Shown in pieces: positions 50,506 to 60,349 of a DNA stretch of 64,000 nucleotides (positions are counted from its first letter, which is position 1; each line of letters opens with the position of its first letter). The translations under genes were made by a program, and so were the position numbers. Under the pieces are notes generated by a model. The model made no database searches. It had not been told where the DNA came from and saw only the letters and a list, made by a program, of their open reading frames with translations. The stretch is from an uncultured Dysgonomonas sp. (GTDB taxonomy: Bacteria; Bacteroidota; Bacteroidia; Bacteroidales; Dysgonomonadaceae), in assembly GCA_937995835.1 (NCBI GenBank), contig CALKIV010000025.1:132564-196563 (forward strand). The letters are read 5' to 3'.

Positions 50506-53500
50506 TTATTCAGCGTCACCATATTTAGCGTTAGCCATTCTAACATAGCTCTTATATCTCCACTCTGCACTTTCTTGGGCTGCTTTGTAAAGCTCATTAG
50601 CTTCTTCTTTATCAACAGCTTTTTGCAATGAAGTATAACGAACTTCTTGACCAAGGAACTCTTGGAATTTATCCCATTGAGGTTCTTTGCTATCTAGTGT
50701 AAATGGATTCTTACCTTCTTCTTCCAATCTAGGGTCGAATCTCCATAGGTGCCAGTATCCGCAGTCTACAGCTGATTTTTCTTCGCTTTGTGCATGTCCC
50801 ATACCTTTTCTCAAACCGTGGCTGATACATGGTGAGTATGCAATAACGATAGATGGTCCTCTGTAGCTTTCAGCTTCACGGATAGCTCTCAAGCATTGTC
50901 CTTGATTTGCTCCCATAGCCACTTGTGCTGCGTATACATATCCGTAAGTAGCGGCGATCATTCCTAAGTCTTTCTTACGAGTTCTCATACCACCTGCGGC
51001 AAATTTAGCAACAGCTGCAATCGGAGTAGATTTAGATGCTTGTCCTCCTGTGTTAGAGTATACCTCAGTATCAAGAACAAGGATATTGATGTCTTCTCCT
51101 GTTGCAATTACGTGGTCTAGACCTCCGAATCCTATATCGTATGCCCATCCGTCACCACCAAAGATCCAGATAGAACGTTTGATGATATAGTCTTTAAGCT
51201 CAAGAGCTTCTTGACAACGTGGACATCCTGCTTTCTTACCTTCTTCAAGAAGTTTAACGATAGTAGGGTATAGTTCTTTTGTCTTCTCACTGTCTTGACG
51301 ATTGTCAATCCAAGCTTGGAATGCTTCTTTTGCTTCAGCCGGAGTGGTTGCTTCTGCTAATGCTTCTTTGAATAGTTTTTCTATTCTTGCACGCATTGTA
51401 GTATTTGCAATTGCAAATCCTAAACCAAACTCAGCATTGTCTTCGAATAGAGAGTTAGCCCAAGCTGGACCTTTTCCTTCTTCGTTTTTACGGTATGGAG
51501 TAGCTGGAGCCGATCCACCATAGATAGATGTACATCCTGTGGCATTGGCAATCAACATACGGTCACCATATAGTTGAGTTACAAGTTTGATGTATGGAGT
51601 TTCTCCACAACCAGAACATGCTCCTGAGAATTCAAACAATGGAGTAGCGAACTGAGAGTTCTTTACATTCATTTTTGTATCTACAAGGTGTTGTTTGCTC
51701 TTCACATTAGCCACCATGTAGTCCCAATTGTCTTGTTCGTGGTATTGAGTTCCAATTTCCACCATCTTAAGTGCTGATTCTCCTTTTCTTCCTGGACAGA
51801 TGTCGGCACAGTTTCCACAACCAAGACAGTCTAGTACGTCTACTTGGATACGGAATGCCATTCCGTCAAACTGTTTTCCTTGAGCTTTCAATAGCACAGC
51901 ATCGTCTTTCAATCCGTTTTGCTCTGCTTCGTCAAGAAGGAATGGACGGATAGTGGCGTGAGGGCACACATAAGCACATTGGTTACATTGGATACAGTTT
52001 TCTGAGTTCCAAACCGGAACGAATGCTGCTACACCACGTTTTTCGTATTCTGTGGTTCCGTTGTCCCATGTTCCGTCTTCACGTCCTTTGAATACTGATA
52101 CTGGAAGGTCATATCCACGTTGTGCGTTTACTGGACGAACAACTTTTTCAATGAATTCAGGCACACTGTCTTGTGCTTTTTCTTCATCCGGTAGATTTGC
52201 CCATTCTGCTGGTACTGGTATTTCGTCAATTTCGATACCACGATCCACTGCAGCATAGTTTTTCTTCACTACGTCTTCACCTTTCTTTCCGTAAGACTTA
52301 ACGATGAATTTCTTCATTTGCTCTACAGCAAGATCGTAAGGAATTACGCCAGAAATTTTGAAGAATGCAGATTGAAGGATAGTATTTGTACGTCCACCAA
52401 GTCCTATTTCAGTAGCAATTTTAGTTGCATTGATGGTATAGAATTTGATGTTGTTTTTAGCAAGGTGACGTTTTACTTTGTTTGGCAAGTGATTTCCAAC
52501 TTCGTCGGCACTCCAAACAGAGTTTAACAAGAATGTACCGTTCTTCTTCAATCCACGAGTCACATCATAGATGTGTAGGTATGCAGGAACGTGACATGCT
52601 ACAAAGTTTGGTGTATTTACCAAGTATGTAGAACGGATTGGATGGTCTCCAAAACGAAGGTGGGATGCTGTAAACCCTCCTGATTTTTTAGAGTCATAAG
52701 CAAAGTATGCTTGACAGTATTTGTCTGTACTGTCTCCAATGATTTTTACAGTATTTTTGTTAGCTCCAACTGTTCCGTCAGATCCTAGTCCGTAGAATTT
52801 AGCTTCATAGTTGCTGTCGTCTACTGCTACTTCTTCTTTTAGAGGAAGAGATTTGAACGAAATGTCGTCTACGATACCGATTGTGAAATCGTTCTTAGGC
52901 ATTTTCATAGCCAAGTTTTCGTATACTGACATAATTTGAGCTGGGGTAGTGTCTTTAGAAGACAGTCCATAGATACCTCCTACGATGTTAGGCGCATCTG
53001 CTTTTCCGTAGAATGAGCTTCTGATGTCTAGGTATAGAGGTTGTCCTTCTGCTCCTGGTTCTTTTGTTCTGTCTAGCACTGCTATTTGTTTTGCAGTTTT
53101 AGGAACAAGATTCAAGAAAGCTTCAGCCTTGAACGGACGATATAGGTGAACTGCAATCAATCCAACTTTTTCGCCTTGAGCTCTTAGGTAATCAATTGTT
53201 TCTTTGATAGTTTCTGTTACAGAACCCATAGCAATGATTACACGGTCAGCATCTTCTGCTCCGTAGTAGTCAAATAGTCCATAGTTGCGTCCTGTGATTT
53301 TGTTGATTTCTTTCAGATATTTTTCAACAATGTCAGGCACTGCATCGTAGAACTTGTTAGCTGCTTCACGGCTTTGGAAGTAGATATCATCGTTTTGTGC
53401 TGTACCTCTTGTTACAGGGCTGTTAGGATTAAGCGCTCTCTCACGGAATTCTTTCAATGATTTTTGATCAATTAGTGGAGCTAGATCTTCCATCTCCATT

Positions 53501-54060
53501 AATTCTACTTTTTGAATTTCGTGTGATGTACGGAATCCGTCAAAGATATTCATGAATGGAATGCGAGACTCCAATGTTGCAAGGTGAGGAACAGCCGAAA
53601 GGTCCATTGTTTCTTGCACCGATCCTGAGAAGAACATTGCAACACCTGTTGCACGTGCAGCCATCACGTCTTGGTGGTCACCAAAGATAGATAGTGCCTG
53701 AGCAGCTAGTGCACGAGCTGATACGTGGAATACGCAAGGTAGCAATTCTCCTGCTATCTTATACATATTAGGGATCATCAGTAGCAATCCTTGCGATGCA
53801 GTATACGTTGTAGATAGTGCACCAGCTTGTAGCGAACCGTGCAATGCACCAGCTGCTCCTGCTTCTGATTGAAGTTCTTGTACTCTCAAAGTTTCACCAA
53901 AGATGTTTTTACGCCCTCTGGCTGACCATTCATCAACATATTCGGCCATTGTTGACGATGGTGTGATTGGGTAAATAGAAGCTACCTCGCTGAACATATA
54001 CGAGATATGTGCTGCGGCTTCATTACCATCACAAGTGTGAAATTTTCTTTTATTTGCCAT
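50506..54060 (-). CDS. nifJ: Pyruvate:ferredoxin (flavodoxin) oxidoreductase
   Basis: It converts pyruvate and CoA to acetyl-CoA, CO2 and reduced ferredoxin, the central anaerobic step from glycolysis. This is the single-chain fusion type, 1184 residues. Seen in order: the N-terminal TPP/pyruvate domain (AAAHISYMFSEVASIYPITP), two ferredoxin-type [4Fe-4S] motifs CIQCNQCAYVCP (about 687) and CLGCGNCADICP (about 747), cluster-proximal Cys residues at CSGCGETPYIK (about 817) with ATGCTSIYGG, and the TPP-diphosphate motif GGDGWAYDIGFGGLDH (about 970) with YSNTGGQASK. All motifs are intact. Monocistronic, with its own strong terminator. Confidence 0.98.
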   Translation of the reverse strand: MANKRKFHTCDGNEAAAHISYMFSEVASIYPITPSSTMAEYVDEWSARGRKNIFGETLRVQELQSEAGAAGALHGSLQAGALSTTYTASQGLLLMIPNMYKIAGELLPCVFHVSARALAAQALSIFGDHQDVMAARATGVAMFFSGSVQETMDLSAVPHLATLESRIPFMNIFDGFRTSHEIQKVELMEMEDLAPLIDQKSLKEFRERALNPNSPVTRGTAQNDDIYFQSREAANKFYDAVPDIVEKYLKEINKITGRNYGLFDYYGAEDADRVIIAMGSVTETIKETIDYLRAQGEKVGLIAVHLYRPFKAEAFLNLVPKTAKQIAVLDRTKEPGAEGQPLYLDIRSSFYGKADAPNIVGGIYGLSSKDTTPAQIMSVYENLAMKMPKNDFTIGIVDDISFKSLPLKEEVAVDDSNYEAKFYGLGSDGTVGANKNTVKIIGDSTDKYCQAYFAYDSKKSGGFTASHLRFGDHPIRSTYLVNTPNFVACHVPAYLHIYDVTRGLKKNGTFLLNSVWSADEVGNHLPNKVKRHLAKNNIKFYTINATKIATEIGLGGRTNTILQSAFFKISGVIPYDLAVEQMKKFIVKSYGKKGEDVVKKNYAAVDRGIEIDEIPVPAEWANLPDEEKAQDSVPEFIEKVVRPVNAQRGYDLPVSVFKGREDGTWDNGTTEYEKRGVAAFVPVWNSENCIQCNQCAYVCPHATIRPFLLDEAEQNGLKDDAVLLKAQGKQFDGMAFRIQVDVLDCLGCGNCADICPGRKGESALKMVEIGTQYHEQDNWDYMVANVKSKQHLVDTKMNVKNSQFATPLFEFSGACSGCGETPYIKLVTQLYGDRMLIANATGCTSIYGGSAPATPYRKNEEGKGPAWANSLFEDNAEFGLGFAIANTTMRARIEKLFKEALAEATTPAEAKEAFQAWIDNRQDSEKTKELYPTIVKLLEEGKKAGCPRCQEALELKDYIIKRSIWIFGGDGWAYDIGFGGLDHVIATGEDINILVLDTEVYSNTGGQASKSTPIAAVAKFAAGGMRTRKKDLGMIAATYGYVYAAQVAMGANQGQCLRAIREAESYRGPSIVIAYSPCISHGLRKGMGHAQSEEKSAVDCGYWHLWRFDPRLEEEGKNPFTLDSKEPQWDKFQEFLGQEVRYTSLQKAVDKEEANELYKAAQESAEWRYKSYVRMANAKYGDAE

Positions 54061-54119
54061 ACTTATAAGTAGTTAATAAATATATATTTAGTTGATATGT
54101 TTTTGTTTTTAATGTCGTA

Positions 54120-55310
54120 TTAATAAAGAAAACCAAAAAGCCACAAAGGGATTACTCCACTTGAGCCCTCTGCAATGTCGTCCATCACGAAGTGCATTTC
54201 AGATTTGCCTCGGCGTCTTGTTTTCTGTTCTTCTATCTTGAACTTATATTTTTTGTTGTCTCTCGAAACCACAAAGATGCCCTGTTTGGCTCCCATCTTC
54301 AGTGTCCAGTCGCCATGATGCACCTGATTGTAGAAGAAGGTTTCGCGCAGATTCTGATCCGATACATCGGTCATTCTCAGTGGATAGATCAAATTAGTAT
54401 TATGCATATATACAAGGTCAGGTTTTTTAGGATATTCTCCTCCTTCTTTATATAGCATATTGATCAATCGGGCGCTTCGCAAACATTCTAAATAGTTGGT
54501 CACGGTGGCTCTTGAAATTTCGCAATCGATGCTCAATTGGCTGATATTCGGCTTGTCGGGCGACGAGTGCGATAAAAGATACAACAGCTTACGTAGTTTT
54601 GGTAGGTAAGTATGTTCTATCTGACGTATGAATAAAACATCTACCTCGAGCATCATATTGATGGTCTTCAGTAGATTCTCCGAAAAGTTTCTTCTTTCCA
54701 GATAAAAGGGATAGTATCCGTGGTGTTGATAATCCCAAAGGAGTTCCAAAGGGTCTATTTCGCTGCATATTTCGCGAGTAATGGTCTTGTGGTTTTCCAC
54801 AATCTCTTCCAGCGAGTATGCTTTAAAGTTTTTGTTCAACTGTATGTTAAGAAATTCTCGATACGAAAAACCTCTCAAGTTGTAGGTGGCTACAATATCA
54901 GCGATTTGTTCATCCTCTTCCAGTTTCATCACTGTGGAACCACTGAAAACGATCTTCAGATCAGGGAGCTGTTCGTAACACTCTCTCAGCTCATCTGCCC
55001 AGTTAGGGTATTTGAATATCTGATCCAGTAGCAGTGTTTTCCCTCCATGGTTTACAAACTCTTTTGCAAAACTGATGATGCTGCTTTTAGCAAAATAAAA
55101 ATGGTTTAGGTTGACGTACAAACAGTCTCTGTCTGCTAGCTCAAAATGTTCTTTGGCATACTGTAATAAGAATGTCGTTTTGCCCACACCACGAGTGCCT
55201 TTAATGGCAATAAGGCGTTGATTCCAATCCACCTGATTCATCAGTAATCTTGGAATAGCGCCCTGCAAGTGCTCTATCAGATATTTATGAGTTCTTAAAA
55301 AAGATTCCAC
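54120..55310 (-). CDS. AAA ATPase with DUF4143 (AAA_14 family)
   Basis: The 396-residue protein has an N-terminal P-loop AAA_14 domain (AIKGTRGVGKTTFLLQYA, about 34-52; Walker B-like KTLLLDQI at about 92). A C-terminal DUF4143 domain (about 215-385) contains the winged-helix segment NISQLSIDCEISRATVTNYL. The family is widespread and highly variable in copy number among Bacteroidota and archaea, and its function is not established; association with toxin or mobile-element biology is only speculation. It lies 59 bases downstream-strand of nifJ with its own AT-rich upstream region (55311-55539, no gene seen). Confidence 0.88.
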   Translation of the reverse strand: MESFLRTHKYLIEHLQGAIPRLLMNQVDWNQRLIAIKGTRGVGKTTFLLQYAKEHFELADRDCLYVNLNHFYFAKSSIISFAKEFVNHGGKTLLLDQIFKYPNWADELRECYEQLPDLKIVFSGSTVMKLEEDEQIADIVATYNLRGFSYREFLNIQLNKNFKAYSLEEIVENHKTITREICSEIDPLELLWDYQHHGYYPFYLERRNFSENLLKTINMMLEVDVLFIRQIEHTYLPKLRKLLYLLSHSSPDKPNISQLSIDCEISRATVTNYLECLRSARLINMLYKEGGEYPKKPDLVYMHNTNLIYPLRMTDVSDQNLRETFFYNQVHHGDWTLKMGAKQGIFVVSRDNKKYKFKIEEQKTRRRGKSEMHFVMDDIAEGSSGVIPLWLFGFLY

Positions 55311-55539
55311 CTAAAATTCCCGTCTATTTATTCGAAAAAATAACATCCACGAAGATAGCGTTATTTTGGGAAATTGCAAAGTCAACTTTACAATTTAATA
55401 CTTCAATAGAATAGTTCTATATTGATTAAAGTCTGTTTATATCCTTCAGTTTTTTGTCTGAGGGCTTCTGTCTTTAGTAGAAAGAGTTTTTTTGTTGAAA
55501 AAAAAGTGTGAATAGTTTCTTATTTATAAACGAAAAAAA

Positions 55540-56328
55540 TTAGTTCATTCTTTTTCCATGTTCGTAGATTCTGACATCAACAGCTTTTCCCTCTCCATTA
55601 TACATGATGTCTTTTCCATGTTTCTTATGGTCTACATAGTCTATCTCATACATTATTTTGCCATCCGAAAAATATTTGAAATATTTGCCATGTATTTTGG
55701 CATCCTTATAATTTGTGGCTGTATCAGGCGTGCCGTCGTTATAAAATTTTTCTTGCAGTCCATTGAGTTTGCCATCTACAAAATATTCTCTTAATAGCAA
55801 TATCCCATTTTCAGTATAACTGACATGCTCGCCATTGAGTTTTCCATCTTTGTAGATATATGAATCTTCTATATTTCCGTTTTCATAGTATTGATACCAT
55901 TCGCCGTCTAACTCACCATTCTTATATGTTAGATGAAATTTTTCTTTAGTTCTCTGATGGTCATAATATTCAAATTGTTCACCGTCTTTCACTCCATTTT
56001 TGTAATTAAAGACCTCTGTGCCATTTATATGGTTAAATATATAACTACCATGAAACTCACCATATTCATAGTTGCATTCTAGTACAAGAGAATCTTTTAT
56101 GTCATATCTCTTGTGGAGGCCTTCGGCTCTTCCTTTCACAAATTGGCCTTCGTAGCTATCTCTTTCTGCTGTTGCTTTATCTTTTATGGTACCCGTAAAT
56201 GGCATAAGGGATGTTCCTTTGCATACTATTCCATTTCGTACTGACACTTGGTCTAGTGTTGTAGTTCGGTTACAACTTATATTGATGATAGTGAGTAGAA
56301 GTAGTAGTGTTAGGTTGCTTGTTTTCAT
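55540..56328 (-). CDS. MORN/YwqK-type repeat lipoprotein
   Basis: This 262-residue protein has a lipoprotein-like signal peptide ending IINISC (Cys19). Eight or so repeats follow with the form NG..G....Y..NG, such as EFHGSYIFNHINGTEVFNY, GVKDGEQFEYYDHQRTKEKF, GELDGEWYQYYENGNIEDSY and GKLNGEHVSYTENGILLLRE. Proteins of this type are annotated as YwqK family antitoxins, but here the lipobox argues for an envelope protein and no toxin gene is adjacent. It ends near the start of the next minus-strand gene (30 bases). Confidence 0.82.
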   Translation of the reverse strand: MKTSNLTLLLLLTIINISCNRTTTLDQVSVRNGIVCKGTSLMPFTGTIKDKATAERDSYEGQFVKGRAEGLHKRYDIKDSLVLECNYEYGEFHGSYIFNHINGTEVFNYKNGVKDGEQFEYYDHQRTKEKFHLTYKNGELDGEWYQYYENGNIEDSYIYKDGKLNGEHVSYTENGILLLREYFVDGKLNGLQEKFYNDGTPDTATNYKDAKIHGKYFKYFSDGKIMYEIDYVDHKKHGKDIMYNGEGKAVDVRIYEHGKRMN

Positions 56329-56357
56329 CCTCTTGCGTAAATGTTGCCTAGTAATGT

Positions 56358-57179
56358 CTATTTCTTGTCCAGGTAGCGTTTGTATATTTTGTCTAATTCT
56401 TTGTTTTGTTTGGCTCGCTCTATCCAGAGGTTTAGCGAGTCCAGAATTTCAGGTGTGTTTTTGTTCACTCCCCAAGCTTCCAGTTGGGTGAAGCCCATGT
56501 TGGTGGCAATGTCTAACTCGGGTTGCAGAGCGGCTATCTTTGTAGCTATCTTTTCATCACATACCGCAAAATCTATTTCGCCCTTTGCCACCATGATGGC
56601 TAGTTGCTCCTCGCCATAGAGTTCGTCTTCTATATATGGTATGGTGTCGCCAATTTCACGAGCCAAATTTTTGATTCGTAATATATTGGGCGAGTGTTTG
56701 GGGATATGCAGTACCTTTTGTGCTAGGCTAAGGTGGCTTCTAAGGGGAGGTATGCTGTCGTTATACTCCATTTTGCGTTGCACCAGCACTTGCCGGGTTT
56801 GGGTGATAGGCTCAGAAAAAAGTACCTTGTCTTTTAGGTCTATGGTTACGGGTAATCCTTTGGCAATGATGTTATACTTGCCTGTGGAAAGTCCTTCTAA
56901 TGTCTTTTCGAGACTCGATTCTAAAACGACTTCTAGCTTAAGGGGGGTATATTCTTGAAATAAATTTATCAAGTCATTATTGATGCCTACAATGCTGTCG
57001 CCCTGCACAAAGTAGCCTATTGGCGAGTAGTCTGTTACCAGTATCAGTGTGTCTTTAGAGGGATGATCTGTAAAGTCAAAAGTTTTATAGAAAGGACTAA
57101 GCCTCATTATTGTATAGATACCTATAATAAGGAGTGAGCCTAAAAACAGATATACTATTCTTTTAGTTCTCATTTCCAT
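56358..57179 (-). CDS. Membrane-anchored periplasmic solute-binding protein (SBP_bac_3-like)
   Basis: This 273-residue protein has an N-terminal hydrophobic anchor (about 6-25, IVYLFLGSLLIIGIYTIM) without an evident cleavage site. The periplasmic binding-protein family 3 fold follows: LILVTDYSPIGYFVQGDSIV, GINNDLINLFQEYTPLKLEV, GLSTGKYNIIAKGLPVT and KGEIDFAVCDEKIATKI. It lacks the lysozyme-like domain of MltF and has no transporter genes nearby, so a sensory or scavenging role is equally possible. The start is set at the ATG at 57179; the open frame further upstream begins at a TTG. Confidence 0.85.
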   Translation of the reverse strand: MEMRTKRIVYLFLGSLLIIGIYTIMRLSPFYKTFDFTDHPSKDTLILVTDYSPIGYFVQGDSIVGINNDLINLFQEYTPLKLEVVLESSLEKTLEGLSTGKYNIIAKGLPVTIDLKDKVLFSEPITQTRQVLVQRKMEYNDSIPPLRSHLSLAQKVLHIPKHSPNILRIKNLAREIGDTIPYIEDELYGEEQLAIMVAKGEIDFAVCDEKIATKIAALQPELDIATNMGFTQLEAWGVNKNTPEILDSLNLWIERAKQNKELDKIYKRYLDKK

Positions 57180-57231
57180 AATTCGTTCATTTCTTTTAGG
57201 TTCGTTCAATGGCAATATACAATATTTTTAT

Positions 57232-57252
57232 GTCAAAGGTTAATTCTTTGAC
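57232..57252. other. Small perfect inverted repeat
   Basis: GTCAAAG-gttaatt-CTTTGAC between the putative porin gene and the binding-protein gene. No T-tract on either side; it could be a weak mRNA-end hairpin or a protein-binding site. Confidence 0.3.
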
Positions 57253-57291
57253 TTCTAAAATGAAAAAGCCTGTGTAGAGAGTACTTTGCCA

Positions 57292-59529
57292 TTAGCTGTT
57301 GAATCTCCACGATAAGCCCCATTTGATGACAAATGGATTGGTAGGGTAGTGGGGAGTGGTAAACGATCTTCTGTTACCAAAGCCTTCAGCAATGTTGTAG
57401 GCCATGATGAAGAAACGAGTATATTTCAGATGAAGATTGATGTAGGCATTGGTGTGCGGAAAGTTTCCTAGTTTTACAGGATCTTCGCTCCTCTGATTGT
57501 AGAATTGCCCTAGCATGATGTCGTATCTAGGGGCATTGTATTCTGCATGCATATAGGCATCAGCTCCCAGCTGAACGGTCAGCACTTTAGAGATTTTTGT
57601 TTGCAGATACATGTTTCCATACACTGTCCAAGTGGGTAGAGGGATGATGTCCTCGTCTGTAGACTTCTGAAACAATGCTTCAATGTCTACATGGAAGATG
57701 CCAAAGTGGAACTTTTGTTTGGCCTTCAGTGCAAATATATTCACCGTCTTAGACGATTGGACGATATTTCTTCTATAATTGTCTTGTCGATCAGATACTT
57801 TATCTCCTATCCTCACATCTTTATTGTAGATGTAGTTGGTGACGTTTTCGTAACCTCCACTGAAAGCTGTTTCGGAGAATGAGAGTTTGGGTAATGCTAT
57901 TTCACCTCCAACAAATACACGTTTGGTGTCTTTGAAGTCATTTTGGAATACATAGTTTCTTGAACTAAAGTTATTCTGAAAATGAGTTGGTGCTATATTT
58001 TTTATGTAGGCTTTTGCTTTTGCCGAAAATTGTTTTCCCCTGAGATCGAAGTTGATATAAGCGTTACCCTCTAGTCTGAGGTCGCCTGTGTTGATTCCCT
58101 TTAGGGCACTGAGGTCAAACTTGAAGTTGCGACCTTGGTTTTTGGTCAGTTTTCCTCCAAAGAAGAAAACATTTTCTTTCACCGTATTGCTTCCAAAACG
58201 GGTCTGCATATCAGGATATAGATAAGCTCTCAATTCATGTTCGATGAAGGCTGTCAGCCCAAATTTTGTCCACTCCTTAAAGCCTTCATTCATTCTGAAT
58301 GCAAAGGTGTTGGTCAATGTATAGTGTGACATATAGTCGTTCAGTGGCTCATCATACTTGGGCGCAAAGTCGACCTCATTATCTTTCATTTTGGAGATCC
58401 ATTTCCCTTCGTTGTTGGGGTCTGGAATCATTATATTGGGAACATAGAGAGAGTCAAGTCTCTGCATTTCAATGCTGTTGGCATCTTGTACGTTCTTCGG
58501 AGAGAAGAGTTTGCGACGTTGATCTTGATAATACGTGGTTACAATGATGCTGGCAGGAGCTATATAGTTCGCCTTTTTCTTCCATCGTCCTACGGTGTCG
58601 TTTACCATTACATATTCTTCGTCCTTGCCGATATCGTAGCTGTTGGTCAAGAAAAAATGTCGACCTCTCATATGAGTTCTGATTCCCTCTTGAAACATGA
58701 CAGGAATATCTTTCGAGCTACCTCTGATGCTTTGTAGATCCTCTGATTCGGGGTTGGTGATATATCTGTCATCTAAGATCCCCCCATTGTCAGAGCCTTT
58801 GAGATTGTTATTGCCTGCAAAGAAGTGCATCTTATATTTGTCGCCAATGTAGCTGGCATTTACATCATAACTGGTTTGCTTGTTAAACAAGGCTTTGTAG
58901 TAGCCACGAGAATAGATGTAGTCGAAGTTGAAGCCTACATTCAGACGTTTGCCAAAGTTAGACGATATTTCGGCATTGAAGTGATTTTCGGCCACCTCTT
59001 TCCCTCCTCCTGCCTGATATTTGACATTAGAATATGGCACTTTCGTGTTCAGGAATAATTGCTTATCGGGACCTCTTCGCCATGGTTCATAGGCATCCAT
59101 GAATGGAAATTGTGAGGCCTCTTTTCTTTCGAAGAACTCTACTGTTTGCACAGGTCCACCTATATTGCCAAGATATTGCATGGCTATACCTTGTCCTTCC
59201 ACCAGTGTGGAGCGATGAAAATTCTCTCTCACGGTGTCCATCGGAGCCAGTGTGCGGTCGCCAAATCGTGTGTCTACAACCCATCCATAGGTGCTCGGAA
59301 GCTTCACTACGGTGGTGTCCACAGCATTGCCATCGGCATCTAGCAAGGTAGAAGCAGTCATGGCAGTGGTATGTATAGTGTCAGACGGAGCTCTAAGCTG
59401 CGTCTCTGTTTCCTGCTTCTTAGAGTTGGCAAGGCTTGCAGGTTTCAGCTTCAGACCACCTTCATTCTGTGCTACAAGCAGCGAGGCGATTGCCCAAAAT
59501 AGTAGTATAAATAGCAATTTTCCTTTCAT
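57292..59529 (-). CDS. Putative outer-membrane porin (Bacteroidota putative-porin family)
   Basis: This 745-residue protein has a signal peptide (about 1-20, ASLLVAQNEG). A disordered stretch to about residue 110 is followed by a long series of amphipathic strands ending in an aromatic-terminated WGLSWRFNS. Segments such as EPWRRGPDKQLFLNTKVPYS and NHFNAEISSNFGKRLNVGFN match the putative porin family restricted to Bacteroidota. Substrate unknown. The start is the ATG at 59529; a TTG six codons earlier extends the frame but is unlikely. Confidence 0.85.
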   Translation of the reverse strand: MKGKLLFILLFWAIASLLVAQNEGGLKLKPASLANSKKQETETQLRAPSDTIHTTAMTASTLLDADGNAVDTTVVKLPSTYGWVVDTRFGDRTLAPMDTVRENFHRSTLVEGQGIAMQYLGNIGGPVQTVEFFERKEASQFPFMDAYEPWRRGPDKQLFLNTKVPYSNVKYQAGGGKEVAENHFNAEISSNFGKRLNVGFNFDYIYSRGYYKALFNKQTSYDVNASYIGDKYKMHFFAGNNNLKGSDNGGILDDRYITNPESEDLQSIRGSSKDIPVMFQEGIRTHMRGRHFFLTNSYDIGKDEEYVMVNDTVGRWKKKANYIAPASIIVTTYYQDQRRKLFSPKNVQDANSIEMQRLDSLYVPNIMIPDPNNEGKWISKMKDNEVDFAPKYDEPLNDYMSHYTLTNTFAFRMNEGFKEWTKFGLTAFIEHELRAYLYPDMQTRFGSNTVKENVFFFGGKLTKNQGRNFKFDLSALKGINTGDLRLEGNAYINFDLRGKQFSAKAKAYIKNIAPTHFQNNFSSRNYVFQNDFKDTKRVFVGGEIALPKLSFSETAFSGGYENVTNYIYNKDVRIGDKVSDRQDNYRRNIVQSSKTVNIFALKAKQKFHFGIFHVDIEALFQKSTDEDIIPLPTWTVYGNMYLQTKISKVLTVQLGADAYMHAEYNAPRYDIMLGQFYNQRSEDPVKLGNFPHTNAYINLHLKYTRFFIMAYNIAEGFGNRRSFTTPHYPTNPFVIKWGLSWRFNS

Positions 59530-59686
59530 CGGTGCAAACTTACACAAAAAAAGAAAATGAAGTAGTTAAGATCAGTTATAAGTTTTTGAGTTTTGTAAGA
59601 TTACTCAATTACGAATAAATAGACTTAGAAAAACACTTACTTTACTAATCCTAACTAGCATTCTTGTTTCGTAGATAAAACAATTA

Positions 59687-60172
59687 TTATTGATCCAGAA
59701 TCTTTTTCTTTTCTATTTCATACTCTTCATCAGTAAGAACTTTCTCATCATGCAGCTCTTTTAATTTCTTTAAGTCCTCCAGCTTTTGTGATGTTAAGCT
59801 CTCCTTCTTTTCTTTTTTTACTTGTCCCTCAGGTACCAGTTCATAAGAGTGTTCCGGATTATATTTCATTGTCCACAAAAATGGTACTAGTGTAAATATT
59901 CCTCCAATGATAGCACCAACGTCGGCTTGTTCGTTTCTTGAAATGGATGTATTAAAGGACTCGTAGCCCTCCTTCTCTAATCTGATAGAGCTTGATGAGC
60001 CTACTATTTTTGTGTCTGAATGTTTGTAAGGTGTTGTCCCAACAGATTCTCCATTGATGTATACTTTAGCTCCGGTAGGTGAGGAGTTTATCATTGTGGA
60101 ACTAGAACAGCTACCGAATAAAACTAAAATAGACAAAAATAAAGCGATTGCTTTGATTGGTGTTTTTCTCAT
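59687..60172 (-). CDS. PEGA-domain lipoprotein with SHOCT tail
   Basis: This 161-residue lipoprotein has a signal peptide ending LFGSC (Cys22). A PEGA domain occupies about residues 30-75 (INSSPTGAKVYINGESVGTT), followed by a hydrophobic segment (about 86-102, GAIIGGIFTLVPFLWTM). A C-terminal SHOCT motif (about 132-158, LKKLKELHDEKVLTDEEYE) completes it. PEGA domains often bind surface polymers, and SHOCT is a short oligomerisation helix pair. Function unknown. Candidate -7 box TAGTTTTG on the minus strand at 60222-60215. Confidence 0.85.
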   Translation of the reverse strand: MRKTPIKAIALFLSILVLFGSCSSSTMINSSPTGAKVYINGESVGTTPYKHSDTKIVGSSSSIRLEKEGYESFNTSISRNEQADVGAIIGGIFTLVPFLWTMKYNPEHSYELVPEGQVKKEKKESLTSQKLEDLKKLKELHDEKVLTDEEYEIEKKKILDQ

Positions 60173-60214
60173 GTATTACAGTATTTAGTATAAAATTTAA
60201 TCTCTTCAGATATG

Positions 60215-60222
60215 CAAAACTA
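60215..60222 (-). promoter_or_regulatory. Candidate -7 element for the PEGA lipoprotein gene
   Basis: TAGTTTTG on the minus strand fits TAnnTTTG, 43 bases before the start codon. Confidence 0.4.
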
Positions 60223-60349
60223 ATATAAAAGAATCGAAAATAGATTAATAAATGCATTATTTGTATTGCTAGTAACATTCACAAGTACGCATTACTTTGC
60301 TTATATTTACCTATCTTTATTAAGATAAATTGTATTTAAATGAAATAAG

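Noticed and set aside
54120..56328. Toxin-antitoxin or defence island from the AAA/DUF4143 and YwqK genes
   Set aside because: No toxin, nuclease or integrase is adjacent, and the YwqK-like protein carries a lipoprotein signal, so an envelope role is simpler.
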